The translations under genes and the position numbers were made by a program. This document shows positions 24,898-32,818 of a stretch of 47,075 nt of DNA, piece after piece (position 1 is the first letter of the stretch; every line of letters starts with the position of its first letter). Where the stretch lies: contig NZ_CABFVH010000044.1 of assembly GCF_902141855.1 (NCBI RefSeq), positions 1 to 47,075 of the forward strand. The letters are read 5' to 3'. This DNA is from Methylobacterium dankookense. GTDB lineage: Bacteria > Pseudomonadota > Alphaproteobacteria > Rhizobiales > Beijerinckiaceae. The notes beneath the pieces are model-generated. The model was not told where the DNA came from. It saw nothing but the letters and a program-made list of their open reading frames with translations, and did not search any database.

Positions 24898-26397
24898 GTG
24901 TCCATGAAACTTCGCAATGCCCTCGCGCTCGGGCTGGGAGGAGCGGCGCTCGCCCTCCTCCTGATCGAGCCCTCACTCGCGCAGACGCCGGCCCCCGAAG
25001 CCGCGCCGGCAGCGCCCGTCCCGAACAAGGGCGACACCTCCTGGATGCTGATCTCGTCGGCCCTGGTGCTGATGATGTCTGTGCCGGGCCTGGCGCTGTT
25101 CTACGGCGGCCTCGTGCGCACCAAGAACATGCTCTCGGTGCTGACCCAGATCTTCGCCATCGTCTCGATCGCCTGCCTGCTGTGGGTGTTCTTCGGCTAC
25201 AGCCTCGCCTTCACCAACGGCGGCGGGCTCAACGACTTCGTCGGCGGCCTCTCGAAGGCCTTCCTCAAGGGCGTCGATGCCAACTCGACCGTGGCGACCT
25301 TCTCCAACGGCGTCGTGATCCCCGAATACGTCTACATCTGCTTCCAGATGACGTTCGCGATGATCACCCCGGCCCTCATCGTCGGCGCCTTCGCCGAGCG
25401 GATGAAGTTCTCGGCGCTCGTGGTGTTCACCATCCTGTGGGTCACGCTGATCTACTTCCCGATGGCGCACATGGTCTGGTACTGGGGCGGCCCGGACGCC
25501 GTCGGCAACGCCGCCAAGGCGCTCGCCGCCGCGACCGACGAGGCCTCCAAGAAGGCCGCGCAGGACGCCCTCGACGCCGTCAACGCCGATGCGGGCATGC
25601 TCTTCAAGTGGGGCGCCCTCGACTTCGCGGGCGGCACCGTGGTCCACATCAACGCGGGCATCGCCGGCTTCGTCGGCTGCCTGATGCTCGGCAAGCGCAT
25701 CGGCTACGGCCGTGACCTGCTCGCCCCGCACTCGCTGACCATGACCATGATCGGCGCCTCGCTGCTCTGGGTCGGCTGGTTCGGCTTCAATGCCGGCTCC
25801 AACCTCGAGTCGAACGGCACCGCCGCCCTGGCGATGATCAACACCTTCGTCGCCACCGCTGCCGCGGCCGTCTCCTGGCTGTTCGTGGAATGGGCGCTCA
25901 AGGGCAAGCCCTCGCTGCTCGGCATGCTGTCGGGCGCCATCGCCGGCCTCGTCGCCGTCACCCCGGCCGCGGGCTTCGCCGGCCCGATGGGCTCCATCGT
26001 GCTCGGCCTGGTCGCCGGCGCGGTCTGCTTCGTGATGTGCTCCACCGTGAAGAACGCCCTCGGCTACGACGACTCGCTCGACGTGTTCGGCGTGCACTGC
26101 ATCGGCGGCATCATCGGCGCGCTGGCCACCGGCATCCTGGTGAGCCCGGCTCTCGGCGGCGTCGGCCTGCCGGACTACACCACGAAGCCGGGCGAGCTCG
26201 TCGTCGGCCCCTACGACCTCGCCACGCAGCTCATTGCGCAGGGCAAGGCCGTCGGCTTCACCCTGCTCTGGTCGGGCATCGGCTCGGCGATCCTCTACAA
26301 GCTGATCGACGTGACGATCGGCCTGCGCGTCACGCAGGAGGAGGAGCGCGAGGGCCTCGACATCGCCGATCACGGCGAGCGCGCCTACAACTACTGA
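24898..26397 (+). CDS. amtB: Ammonium transporter
   Basis: 499 aa from the GTG at 24898; an ATG two codons later (24904) is an equal candidate, with GGGAG 10 nt before it. N-terminal signal peptide (ALGLGGAALALLLIEPSLAQ), then about 11 membrane helices. Amt signatures include MSVPGLALFYGGLVRTKNML, YFPMAHMVWYWGG, DFAGGTVVHINAGIAGFVG (first pore His region) and DVFGVHCIGGIIGALATG (second His). It conducts ammonium/ammonia across the inner membrane under GlnK control. Confidence 0.96.
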   Translation: MSMKLRNALALGLGGAALALLLIEPSLAQTPAPEAAPAAPVPNKGDTSWMLISSALVLMMSVPGLALFYGGLVRTKNMLSVLTQIFAIVSIACLLWVFFGYSLAFTNGGGLNDFVGGLSKAFLKGVDANSTVATFSNGVVIPEYVYICFQMTFAMITPALIVGAFAERMKFSALVVFTILWVTLIYFPMAHMVWYWGGPDAVGNAAKALAAATDEASKKAAQDALDAVNADAGMLFKWGALDFAGGTVVHINAGIAGFVGCLMLGKRIGYGRDLLAPHSLTMTMIGASLLWVGWFGFNAGSNLESNGTAALAMINTFVATAAAAVSWLFVEWALKGKPSLLGMLSGAIAGLVAVTPAAGFAGPMGSIVLGLVAGAVCFVMCSTVKNALGYDDSLDVFGVHCIGGIIGALATGILVSPALGGVGLPDYTTKPGELVVGPYDLATQLIAQGKAVGFTLLWSGIGSAILYKLIDVTIGLRVTQEEEREGLDIADHGERAYNY

Positions 26398-26427
26398 CCG
26401 CCCCACACCTGGATCAGCGATCACAGG

Positions 26428-26456
26428 AGGCCCCGGCTCGCGAGAGCCGGGGCCTT
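26428..26456 (+). terminator. Intrinsic terminator of glnK-amtB
   Basis: AGGCCCCGGCTC (26428-26439) pairs with GAGCCGGGGCCT (26444-26455) around a GCGA tetraloop; 12-bp stem followed by TTCCTG. It lies 30 nt after the amtB stop. Confidence 0.85.
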
Positions 26457-26764
26457 CCTGCATTTCGGACCGGACGAATCAGGTCTCGGCGGCGGCGATG
26501 CTGTCCCGTCGCATCACGCGGCCGGGAAACGACTATGCAGACCTATGGTCCGATGCGGCGAAGTCCGGGATTAACCCTTTCTTCACGATGCTCGACCCTG
26601 CGGCCTCGCAGGAATGTGACCTGGCCGCAACATCGCTGCGCCATCGCGGCTTCGCACCTGCGAATGCCTCTCAAGTAGGCAATTGCTCGCAGTTTGGTTT
26701 TGCTCTGCTAGGCCCAAACCGGCAACCTTGTCTGCATAGACAAAAAAGCCAGGGGCTCGAGACC
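26457..26764. other. AT-richer intergenic region before the porin gene
   Basis: About 300 nt without a credible gene and with lower GC than surroundings. It holds a weak sigma-54-like match TGGCCGCAACATCGCT (26622-26637), a hairpin TTGTCT-GCAT-AGACAA (26728-26743) followed by AAAAAG, and an AGGGG ribosome site (26751-26755). It presumably contains the porin promoter and a leader of unknown function. Confidence 0.5.
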
Positions 26765-28021
26765 ATGACTTCCAAACTGTTCCTGCAGAGTGCGACGGCG
26801 ATGGCCGCGGTTCTGCTCTGTCTCGGACAGGCTCAGGCCGCCGATATGCCGGTTCCGGCGCCCGCCCCGGCCGCGACGGGCCCCTGCAAGGTCGCGATCA
26901 CCTTCCCCGCCTTCGGCGGCATCATCAAGCAGAACCCGGATCCGGCCTGCTTCCAGACCGGCATCGGCGAGATCTATGTCGGCGGCGCGGTGACCGGCTA
27001 CGCCTACAATTACAGCGAGCGCCTGCCGGCCTTCTACACGCCCGTCGTGCCGGGCCAGCGCGACGACCGCGTCGGCCGCGTCGACTTCTCGAACGTGCAG
27101 GCCTTCATCCAGAAGGCCGACGGCCCGCTGCAATTCTACGTGCAAACCGGCCTGTACTCCATCCCGGCCCTCGGCTTCCCGACCTTCAGCGCCGTCGACC
27201 AGACCAACCTGCTCTTCGGCCCGCTCCCGGTCGTGTTCGGCAAGTGGCAGATCAACGACGAGTGGTCGGTCCAGGGCGGCCGCATGCCGACCAATATCGG
27301 CTCCGAGCTGGCCTTCACCTTCCAGAACCTGAACATCTCGCGCGGCCTGCTGTTCAACCAGGAGAACATCGTCAACCAGGGGGTGCAGATCAATTACTCC
27401 AGCGGCCCGCTCTCCGCCTCGGTCGCGGTGACCGACGGCTTCTACTCGGGTGAGCTGAACTGGGTCACTGGCGCGGTGGTCTACAAGCTGGACGACGCCA
27501 ACACGATCGGCATCAACGGCGGCACGCACTTCTCGAGCTACAACAACGTCAGCCAGCCGAACCGCTTCTACTACGCCACCCCGCTGACCCTGCAGAACAG
27601 CAGCATCGTCAGCGCGAACTACACCTACGCGGCCGGCCCCTGGATCGTGACGCCCTACATCCAGTACACCAATGTCGAGCGGAACAACGTGCTCGGCCTC
27701 GTCGGCGCCGAGACCTTCGGCGGCGCGCTGCTGGCGAGCTACGCCTTCACCGACAACTTCGCGCTGGCCGGCCGCTTCGAGTACATCACCCAGAGCGGCA
27801 GCCGCTTCAACCCGTTCGGCCAGACCAACGTGCTCTACGGTGCCGGCAGCTCGGCCTACTCGTTCACGGTCACGCCGACCTTCACCTGGGACCGCTACTT
27901 CATCCGCGGCGAGTACTCGCATGTCGAGCTCGTCGACTTCACGGCCGGCCTGGGCTTCGGTCCCGCCGGTACGCGCGGCAGCCAGGACCGCTACATGGTC
28001 GAGACCGGCTTCACCTTCTGA
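26765..28021 (+). CDS. Outer-membrane beta-barrel porin
   Basis: 418 aa from the ATG at 26765. Signal peptide (residues 1-25, LFLQSATAMAAVLLCLGQAQ then AADMP). The mature part has alternating aromatic/small strands (QFYVQTGLYSIPALGFPTF, GINGGTHFSSYNNVSQPNRF) and ends in aromatic TGFTF, as outer-membrane barrels do. Family resembles the alphaproteobacterial BBP2/porin-like outer-membrane proteins. Substrate is not readable; its place after amtB may hint at nitrogen nutrition but nothing proves it. Confidence 0.85.
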   Translation: MTSKLFLQSATAMAAVLLCLGQAQAADMPVPAPAPAATGPCKVAITFPAFGGIIKQNPDPACFQTGIGEIYVGGAVTGYAYNYSERLPAFYTPVVPGQRDDRVGRVDFSNVQAFIQKADGPLQFYVQTGLYSIPALGFPTFSAVDQTNLLFGPLPVVFGKWQINDEWSVQGGRMPTNIGSELAFTFQNLNISRGLLFNQENIVNQGVQINYSSGPLSASVAVTDGFYSGELNWVTGAVVYKLDDANTIGINGGTHFSSYNNVSQPNRFYYATPLTLQNSSIVSANYTYAAGPWIVTPYIQYTNVERNNVLGLVGAETFGGALLASYAFTDNFALAGRFEYITQSGSRFNPFGQTNVLYGAGSSAYSFTVTPTFTWDRYFIRGEYSHVELVDFTAGLGFGPAGTRGSQDRYMVETGFTF

Positions 28022-28030
28022 GGCCGGAAC

Positions 28031-28099
28031 GGGCATCCCGGCGACGGGATGCCCCAGCACGAAAGGGGCGGCCGCGATCCTCGCGGGCCGCCCCTTTCG
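28031..28099 (+). terminator. Tandem terminator hairpins after the porin gene
   Basis: First: GGGCATCCCG-GCGA-CGGGATGCCC (28031-28054). Second: CGAAAGGGGCGGCC (28060-28073) with GGCCGCCCCTTTCG (28086-28099), ending CCCTTTCG. Both are perfect stems directly after the stop codon. Confidence 0.8.
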
Positions 28100-28145
28100 C
28101 GTCTCGTTCCGGGAGTCGAGAGGGGGCACCCCTCTCGCGGGTCCA

Positions 28146-28210
28146 GGGCGGAGCCTTGGGAAACCTCGGGGCTCCGCCCCGAGACCCCGCCAAAGGGATG
28201 ATCCCTTTGG
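28146..28210. repeat. Family B palindrome, copy 2
   Basis: GGGCGGAGCC (28146-28155) with GGCTCCGCCC (28170-28179), then CCAAAGGGA-TGA-TCCCTTTGG (28190-28210). It lies between convergent porin and serA. The same GGCGGAGCC core stands at 18175, and the second palindrome matches 21910-21930. Confidence 0.75.
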
Positions 28211-28220
28211 AATCTCAGGA

Positions 28221-29813
28221 TCAGAACCGGACGGGGCGCACGCGCTTCACCTGGGGGATCGCGGCGATCTTCGCGAGCACGGATTCGTCCACGGGGCCGT
28301 CCACCGCCACGAAGGCGATGGCGTTGCCGCCCTCCTCGTCGCGGCCGAGATTGAACGTGCCGACATTGACGCCGGCCTCGCCGAGCACCGTGCCGAACCG
28401 GCCGATGAAGCCCGGGCGGTCGTGGTTGCGCACGTAGAGCATGTGGGCCGAGAAGGGCGCCTCGATCTCGATGCCGCGGATCTCGACCACGCGCGGCTTG
28501 CCGTCGTGGAACACGGTGCCGGCGGCGTCGCGCGGCATGTCTTCGGCATCGACCACGATGCGGACCACCGATTCGAAGTTGCCGAGGCCGCCCTCGCGCT
28601 TGATCTCGTCCACGACGATGCCGCGCTCGCGGGCGATGGCCGGCGCCGAGACCATGTTGATCTCGGAGAGGAAGGGCCGCATCACCCCGGTCACCGCCGC
28701 GGCGGTCAGCGCGCGCGTGTTCATGCCCGCCACCTGCCCCTCGTAGGTGATGCGGATGCCCTTCACCGGTGCGTCGGTGAGCTGCCCGAGGAAGGAGCCG
28801 AGCTGCTCGCAGAGCGCCACGAAGGGCCGCAGCCGCGGCGCCTCCTCGGCGCTGATCGAGGGCACGTTGACGGCGTTGCGCACGGCGCCGGTGGCGAGAT
28901 AGTCCGCCATCTGCTCGGCCACCTGCAGCGCCACCTTCTCCTGCGCCTCCGCGGTCGAGGCGCCGAGATGCGGCGTGCAGACGACGTTCGGGTGGCCGAA
29001 GAGCGGGTTCTCGTGGGCCGGCTCCACGGCAAAGACGTCGAGCGCCGCCCCCGCCACCTGACCGGACTCGAGGGCCGCGCGGAGCGCGACCTCGTCCACC
29101 AGGCCGCCGCGGGCACAGTTGACGATGCGCACGCCGCGCTTCGTCCGCGCCAGCGCCTCCGCCGAGAGGATGTTGCGGGTCTTGTCGGTGAGCGGCACGT
29201 GCAGGGTGATGATGTCGGCCCGCGCGAGCAACTCGTCGAGCTCCACCTTCTCGATGCCGATCTCGACGGCTCGCTCCGGGCTGAGGAAGGGGTCGTAGGC
29301 GATCACCCTCAGCTTGAGGCCGATGGCCCGGTCGGCGACGATCGCGCCGATATTGCCGCAGCCGACCACGCCGAGGGTCTTGCCCGTCAGCTCGATGCCG
29401 AGGAAGCGGTTCTTCTCCCAGCGCCCGGCTTGCGTCGAGGCGTCGGCCTGCGGGATCTGGCGGGCCAGCGCGAAGATCAGCGCCACCGCGTGCTCGGCCG
29501 TGGTGACGGCGTTGCCGTGGGGCGTGTTCATCACGATCACGCCGCGGGCAGTGGCGGCGGCCACGTCCACGTTGTCGACGCCGATCCCGGCGCGGCCGAC
29601 CACGCGCAGGCGCTCGGCGACAGCGAGCAGCTTCGGCGTCACCCGGGTGGTCGAGCGGATCGCGAGGCCGTCGTAGCGGCCGATGATCTCGGCGAGGGCG
29701 TCCTTGTCCCTGCCGAGGTCGGGGCGGAAATCGGTGTCGATGCCGCGATCGCGGAAGATCTGGACGGCGGCGTCCGACAGGGCGTCGGAGATCAGGACCT
29801 TGGGGGCGGGCAT
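28221..29813 (-). CDS. serA: D-3-phosphoglycerate dehydrogenase
   Basis: 530 aa from the ATG at 29811-29813, the usual length for the long SerA type. Signatures are RAGIGVDNVDVAAATARG, the NAD motif VVGCGNIGAIVADRA, NCARGGLVDEVALRAAL (active-site Arg region) and PHLGASTAEAQEKVA. An ASB-type intermediate domain and a C-terminal ACT domain (YVRNHDRPGFIGRFGTVLG) complete it. It oxidises 3-phosphoglycerate as the first step to serine. It follows serC on the same strand with a 174-nt gap. Confidence 0.97.
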   Translation of the reverse strand: MPAPKVLISDALSDAAVQIFRDRGIDTDFRPDLGRDKDALAEIIGRYDGLAIRSTTRVTPKLLAVAERLRVVGRAGIGVDNVDVAAATARGVIVMNTPHGNAVTTAEHAVALIFALARQIPQADASTQAGRWEKNRFLGIELTGKTLGVVGCGNIGAIVADRAIGLKLRVIAYDPFLSPERAVEIGIEKVELDELLARADIITLHVPLTDKTRNILSAEALARTKRGVRIVNCARGGLVDEVALRAALESGQVAGAALDVFAVEPAHENPLFGHPNVVCTPHLGASTAEAQEKVALQVAEQMADYLATGAVRNAVNVPSISAEEAPRLRPFVALCEQLGSFLGQLTDAPVKGIRITYEGQVAGMNTRALTAAAVTGVMRPFLSEINMVSAPAIARERGIVVDEIKREGGLGNFESVVRIVVDAEDMPRDAAGTVFHDGKPRVVEIRGIEIEAPFSAHMLYVRNHDRPGFIGRFGTVLGEAGVNVGTFNLGRDEEGGNAIAFVAVDGPVDESVLAKIAAIPQVKRVRPVRF

Positions 29814-29987
29814 CGGCGGCCTCGGGCTCGGCAGCGAGACGCGGGGCGCGCGCATAGCATCGGCCAGCCCGGCCGGGGCGCACCGGTCACGGAACGAAGG
29901 GGAGCGCCGCACGCAGCGCGGCGCGGGTTTCGACGGTGTCGCAGGCGAGCCGGCCCGGACGGGCCGCGCCGGCTCGGCGAAGGCGGG

Positions 29988-31157
29988 TCAGGCGGCCTGG
30001 GCGAGTTTCGCCTTCTCCTGGGCGAAGGCCCAGTCGAGCCACGGGGTGAGCGCCTGGAGGTCGGCGGCCTCGACGGTGGCGCCGCACCAGATACGCAGGC
30101 CGGCCGGCGCGTCGCGATAGGCGCCGATATCGAGGGCGACGCCCTCGGCCTCGAGCCGCTCGACGATGCCGGAGGCCACCGCCGCCACCGCCGCGTCGCC
30201 CCGGGCGAGCACGTCCGGATCCGTGATCACGAGGCAGACGCCCGTGTTCGAGTAGGTGGCCGGATCGGCGGCGAGATGCCCGATCCAGGGGGTGCGGGCG
30301 ACCCAATCGTGGATCACCTTCGCATTGGCGTCGGCCCGCCCGTGCAGGGCGTCGAGGCCGCCGAGGCCCTGCGCCCAGGTCAGCGTGTCGATGTAGTCCT
30401 CGACCGCGAGCATGGAGGGCGTGTTGATGGTGTCGCCCTTGAAGATGCCCTCGATGAGCTTGCCGCCCTTCGTCAGGCGGAACACCTTCGGCACCGGCCA
30501 GGCGGGCGTGTTGCTCTCCAGGCGCGCCACGGCGCGGGGCGAGAGGACCAGCATGCCGTGCGCGGCCTCGCCGCCCATCACCTTCTGCCAGGAGAAGGTG
30601 ACGACATCGAGCTTGTCCCAGGCCAGCGGCTGCGCGAAGGCGGCCGAGGTGGCATCGCAGATCGTGATGCCCTCGCGGTCGGCCGCGATCCAGTCGCCGT
30701 TCGGCACCTTCACGCCGGCGGCGGTGCCGTTCCAGGTGAAGACGACGTCGTTGTGCTGGGTGTCGATGGCCGAGAGATCCGGCAGCACGCCGTAGGGGGC
30801 CTTGTGGACCCGGGGGCTGATCTTCAGCTCCTTCAGCGCATCGGTGACCCATTCGAGGCCGAACGCCTCCCAGGCCGCGACCTCGACGGTCTTCGGGCCG
30901 AGCATGGTCCACATGGCCATCTCGACGGCACCGGTATCGGAGGCCGGCACGATGCCGATGCGGTAATCGTCCGGCACGCGCAGCATCGTGCGGGTGAGGT
31001 CGATGGCCTGTTTCAGCTTGGCCTTGCCGAGAGCCGAGCGGTGCGAGCGGCCGAGTGCCGCGTCACGCAGGGCTTCGAGGTTCCAGCCGGGGCGCTTAGC
31101 GCAAGGGCCGGACGAGAAATGGGGCACGCGGGGGCGCGCGTTGGGGCGGTCATACAT
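29988..31157 (-). CDS. serC: Phosphoserine aminotransferase
   Basis: 389 aa from the ATG at 31155-31157. Matches the alphaproteobacterial SerC form: PHFSSGPCAKRPGW start, GRSHRSALGKAKL, GIVPASDTGAVEMAMW, and the PLP lysine in TFSWQKVMGGEAAHG. It converts 3-phosphohydroxypyruvate plus glutamate to phosphoserine. It precedes serA, so the first two serine-synthesis steps are encoded together. A structured leader precedes it. Confidence 0.96.
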   Translation of the reverse strand: MYDRPNARPRVPHFSSGPCAKRPGWNLEALRDAALGRSHRSALGKAKLKQAIDLTRTMLRVPDDYRIGIVPASDTGAVEMAMWTMLGPKTVEVAAWEAFGLEWVTDALKELKISPRVHKAPYGVLPDLSAIDTQHNDVVFTWNGTAAGVKVPNGDWIAADREGITICDATSAAFAQPLAWDKLDVVTFSWQKVMGGEAAHGMLVLSPRAVARLESNTPAWPVPKVFRLTKGGKLIEGIFKGDTINTPSMLAVEDYIDTLTWAQGLGGLDALHGRADANAKVIHDWVARTPWIGHLAADPATYSNTGVCLVITDPDVLARGDAAVAAVASGIVERLEAEGVALDIGAYRDAPAGLRIWCGATVEAADLQALTPWLDWAFAQEKAKLAQAA

Positions 31158-31186
31158 CTCTGCGGATCCATCCTTCCAGATGGGCG

Positions 31187-31260
31187 CTCCTCGTTGGGGA
31201 GGAGTGTCCCGCCGCTGCCCATGCGCTCAAGTGCGCCCGCACGCAAGGGGCTTGAGCGCA
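31187..31260 (-). ncRNA. Structured leader of serC (serC-motif candidate)
   Basis: Read on the minus strand: a 10-bp stem TGCGCTCAAG/CTTGAGCGCA (31251-31260 with 31222-31231) with an inner TGCG/CGCA helix, then a second hairpin CTCCTC-CCCAAC-GAGGAG (31187-31204) about 30 nt before the serC start. A conserved 'serC' RNA motif upstream of serC is known from alphaproteobacteria. Whether this sequence belongs to that family needs a covariance-model test. Confidence 0.55.
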
Positions 31261-31273
31261 ACAGCGCGTGAGG

Positions 31274-31564
31274 TCAGGCCGCGCCCTTCTCCACATAGGC
31301 GCGCAGCACCGCGTTGACGCGGCTCTGCCAGCCCTCGCCGGAAGCACGCAGCTTCTCCAGCACGTCCGCATCGATGCGGATCGAGATCGCCTCCTTGGTG
31401 CGCGCCGGCCCGCGCTTGCGGATCGCGGCGGCCATCTCGGGGAAGACCTCGGCGAAGGGCCGGGCGGCGCGGACATCCGCTTCGGTCCATTCGGGATTGT
31501 CGGAGACCGCGTCCCAATCCTCGCGGGTATAGCCGCGGCCTTCCTTGAAACCGGATCCCGTCAT
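31274..31564 (-). CDS. brnA: BrnA-family antitoxin
   Basis: 96 aa. The C-terminal part GPARTKEAISIRIDADVLEK then LRASGEGWQSRVNAVLRAYV is the ribbon-helix-helix domain of BrnA, with the usual W-Q-x-R-x-N-x-x-L end. The N-terminal half binds and neutralises the BrnT RNase in known pairs. Its ATG overlaps the end of brnT by 4 nt (ATGA), so the two are coupled. BrnA also represses its own promoter in studied systems. Confidence 0.88.
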   Translation of the reverse strand: MTGSGFKEGRGYTREDWDAVSDNPEWTEADVRAARPFAEVFPEMAAAIRKRGPARTKEAISIRIDADVLEKLRASGEGWQSRVNAVLRAYVEKGAA

Positions 31565-31779
31565 GGGATGACCCTCCGTTCGTCGGATCGCGCGGGACGC
31601 ATGCTGACGATCGAGATCGCCTCCTGCCCGAGGGGCCGGAACAGGACCGCGATCGGACGGCCGTCATGCGTTTCGAGGGCGAGCAGACGCCGCGAGTGGC
31701 TCGGCCGGACGACGGCCGACAGGAAGAAGCCGAGATCGAGCGCGGCGAAATCCAACCCGTGCTTGTCGAGGTCGGCCAA
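31561..31779 (-). CDS. brnT: BrnT-family RNase toxin, start codon problematic
   Basis: 72 aa from a TTG at 31777-31779. It contains KHGLDFAALDLGFFLS, a LLALETHDGRPIAVLFRPLG middle part and the terminal IVSMRPARSDERR of BrnT (R/K-AR-x-x-ERR active-site end). In frame upstream the conserved BrnT start IVWDEPKRL is also encoded (31780-31806), but no ATG, GTG or TTG precedes it before the stop. Either the start codon was lost and a shortened protein is made, or a rare start is used. The promoter at 31818-31846 lies right in front. Confidence 0.75.
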   Translation of the reverse strand: MADLDKHGLDFAALDLGFFLSAVVRPSHSRRLLALETHDGRPIAVLFRPLGQEAISIVSMRPARSDERRVIP

Positions 31780-31817
31780 GCGCTTCGGCTCGTCCCAGAC
31801 GATCTCGATGAGTCGCG

Positions 31818-31846
31818 TATATACAAGTTTGGGCGGCGTGTTTCAA
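31818..31846 (-). promoter_or_regulatory. Sigma-70-type promoter of brnTA
   Basis: Minus strand TTGAAA (31841-31846), 17-bp spacer, TATATA (31818-31823): one of the best sigma-70 matches in the window. Transcription would begin near 31811, almost at the brnT coding start, leaving little or no leader. Confidence 0.65.
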
Positions 31847-31865
31847 CGAGGCCGCACGGCCGGTC

Positions 31866-32579
31866 TCAGCTCTCCCGCCCCCGCGCGGCGATCAGATCCG
31901 GTCGCCGCTCGGCGGTGAGGCGCTCGGCCTCGGCCCGGCGCCAGCGGGCGATGGCGCCGTGGTTGCCGCCGTTCAGCACCTCGGGAATGGCGCGGCCCTC
32001 CCATTCGCGGGGCCGGGTGTAGTGCGGATATTCGAGGAGGCCGCCCTCGAAGCTCTCCTCCTCGCCCGAGGCCATCTTGCCCATCGTGCCGGGCAGAAGC
32101 CGCACGCAGGCATCGAGCAGGACGAGGGCCGCCATCTCGCCGCCGGAGAGCACGTAGTCGCCGATCGAGACCTCCTCCAGGCCGCGGGCCGCGATCACGC
32201 GCTCGTCCACGCCCTCGAACCGGCCGCAGACCGCGATCAGGCCGGGGCCTTCGGCGAGGGCGCGGACCCGGCCCTGCGTGAGCGGCCGGCCGCGGGGGGA
32301 CATGAGCAGGCGCGGGCGGGGATCGTCGGCGGGGGCCGCCGCGTCGATCGCCGCGGCCAGCACGTCGCAGCGCAGCACCATGCCGGCGCCCCCGCCCGCG
32401 GGCGTGTCGTCCACGCTGCGGTGGCGGCCGATGCCGTGCGCGCGGATGTTGCGGGCCTCCAGATCCCAGGCGCCGCGCGCCAGCGCGTCCCCGGAGAGCG
32501 AGAGGCCGAGCGGCCCGGGGAACATCTCGGGATAGAGGGTGAGGACCGTGGCGCGCCACGGAACCGGGTCGGTCGTCAT
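31866..32579 (-). CDS. trmD: tRNA (guanine37-N1)-methyltransferase
   Basis: 237 aa from the ATG at 32577-32579. SPOUT-class trefoil-knot signatures are LTLYPEMFPGPLGLSL, DDTPAGGGAGMV, MSPRGRPLTQ, CGRFEGVDERVI and SIGDYVLSGGE. It methylates G37 of tRNAs to keep the reading frame, using SAM. Normally it directly follows rimM; here a plus-strand gene separates them, and rplS is not found downstream. Confidence 0.97.
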   Translation of the reverse strand: MTTDPVPWRATVLTLYPEMFPGPLGLSLSGDALARGAWDLEARNIRAHGIGRHRSVDDTPAGGGAGMVLRCDVLAAAIDAAAPADDPRPRLLMSPRGRPLTQGRVRALAEGPGLIAVCGRFEGVDERVIAARGLEEVSIGDYVLSGGEMAALVLLDACVRLLPGTMGKMASGEEESFEGGLLEYPHYTRPREWEGRAIPEVLNGGNHGAIARWRRAEAERLTAERRPDLIAARGRES

Positions 32580-32629
32580 ACCGGCGGTGATGGCCTCGCC
32601 CCGCACGCGGGTCAATTGCAGTGGCCGGA

Positions 32630-32673
32630 GCGCGCTCCGCCGAAGTGGATACCGGTTCGGCGTAAGAGCGCGC
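32630..32673. repeat. Family C palindrome, left copy
   Basis: GCGCGCTC...GAGCGCGC outer arms (32630-32637/32666-32673) and CGCCGAA...TTCGGCG inner arms (32638-32644/32656-32662). The core GAAGTGGATACCGGTTC at its centre is the exact reverse complement of the core of the copy at 33637-33680. Confidence 0.85.
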
Positions 32674-32818
32674 GTCGAAACAAGCAGGCGGGGCCGGTGC
32701 CGATTGCAATGCGATCGGCATCGGCTCCAGTCGCGGCGTTCACCGAATCCTAGCGCCGCCCCGGCAGTCTCGCCCGGCCCCGGGCCGTCGCGATCCGGGC
32801 GCGTCCCGGGAGCGCACC

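Noticed and set aside
27672..31271. Open frame of 1199 codons on the plus strand over serA and serC
   Set aside because: It is antisense to two unmistakable serine-synthesis genes and crosses terminators and repeats; no domain is visible.
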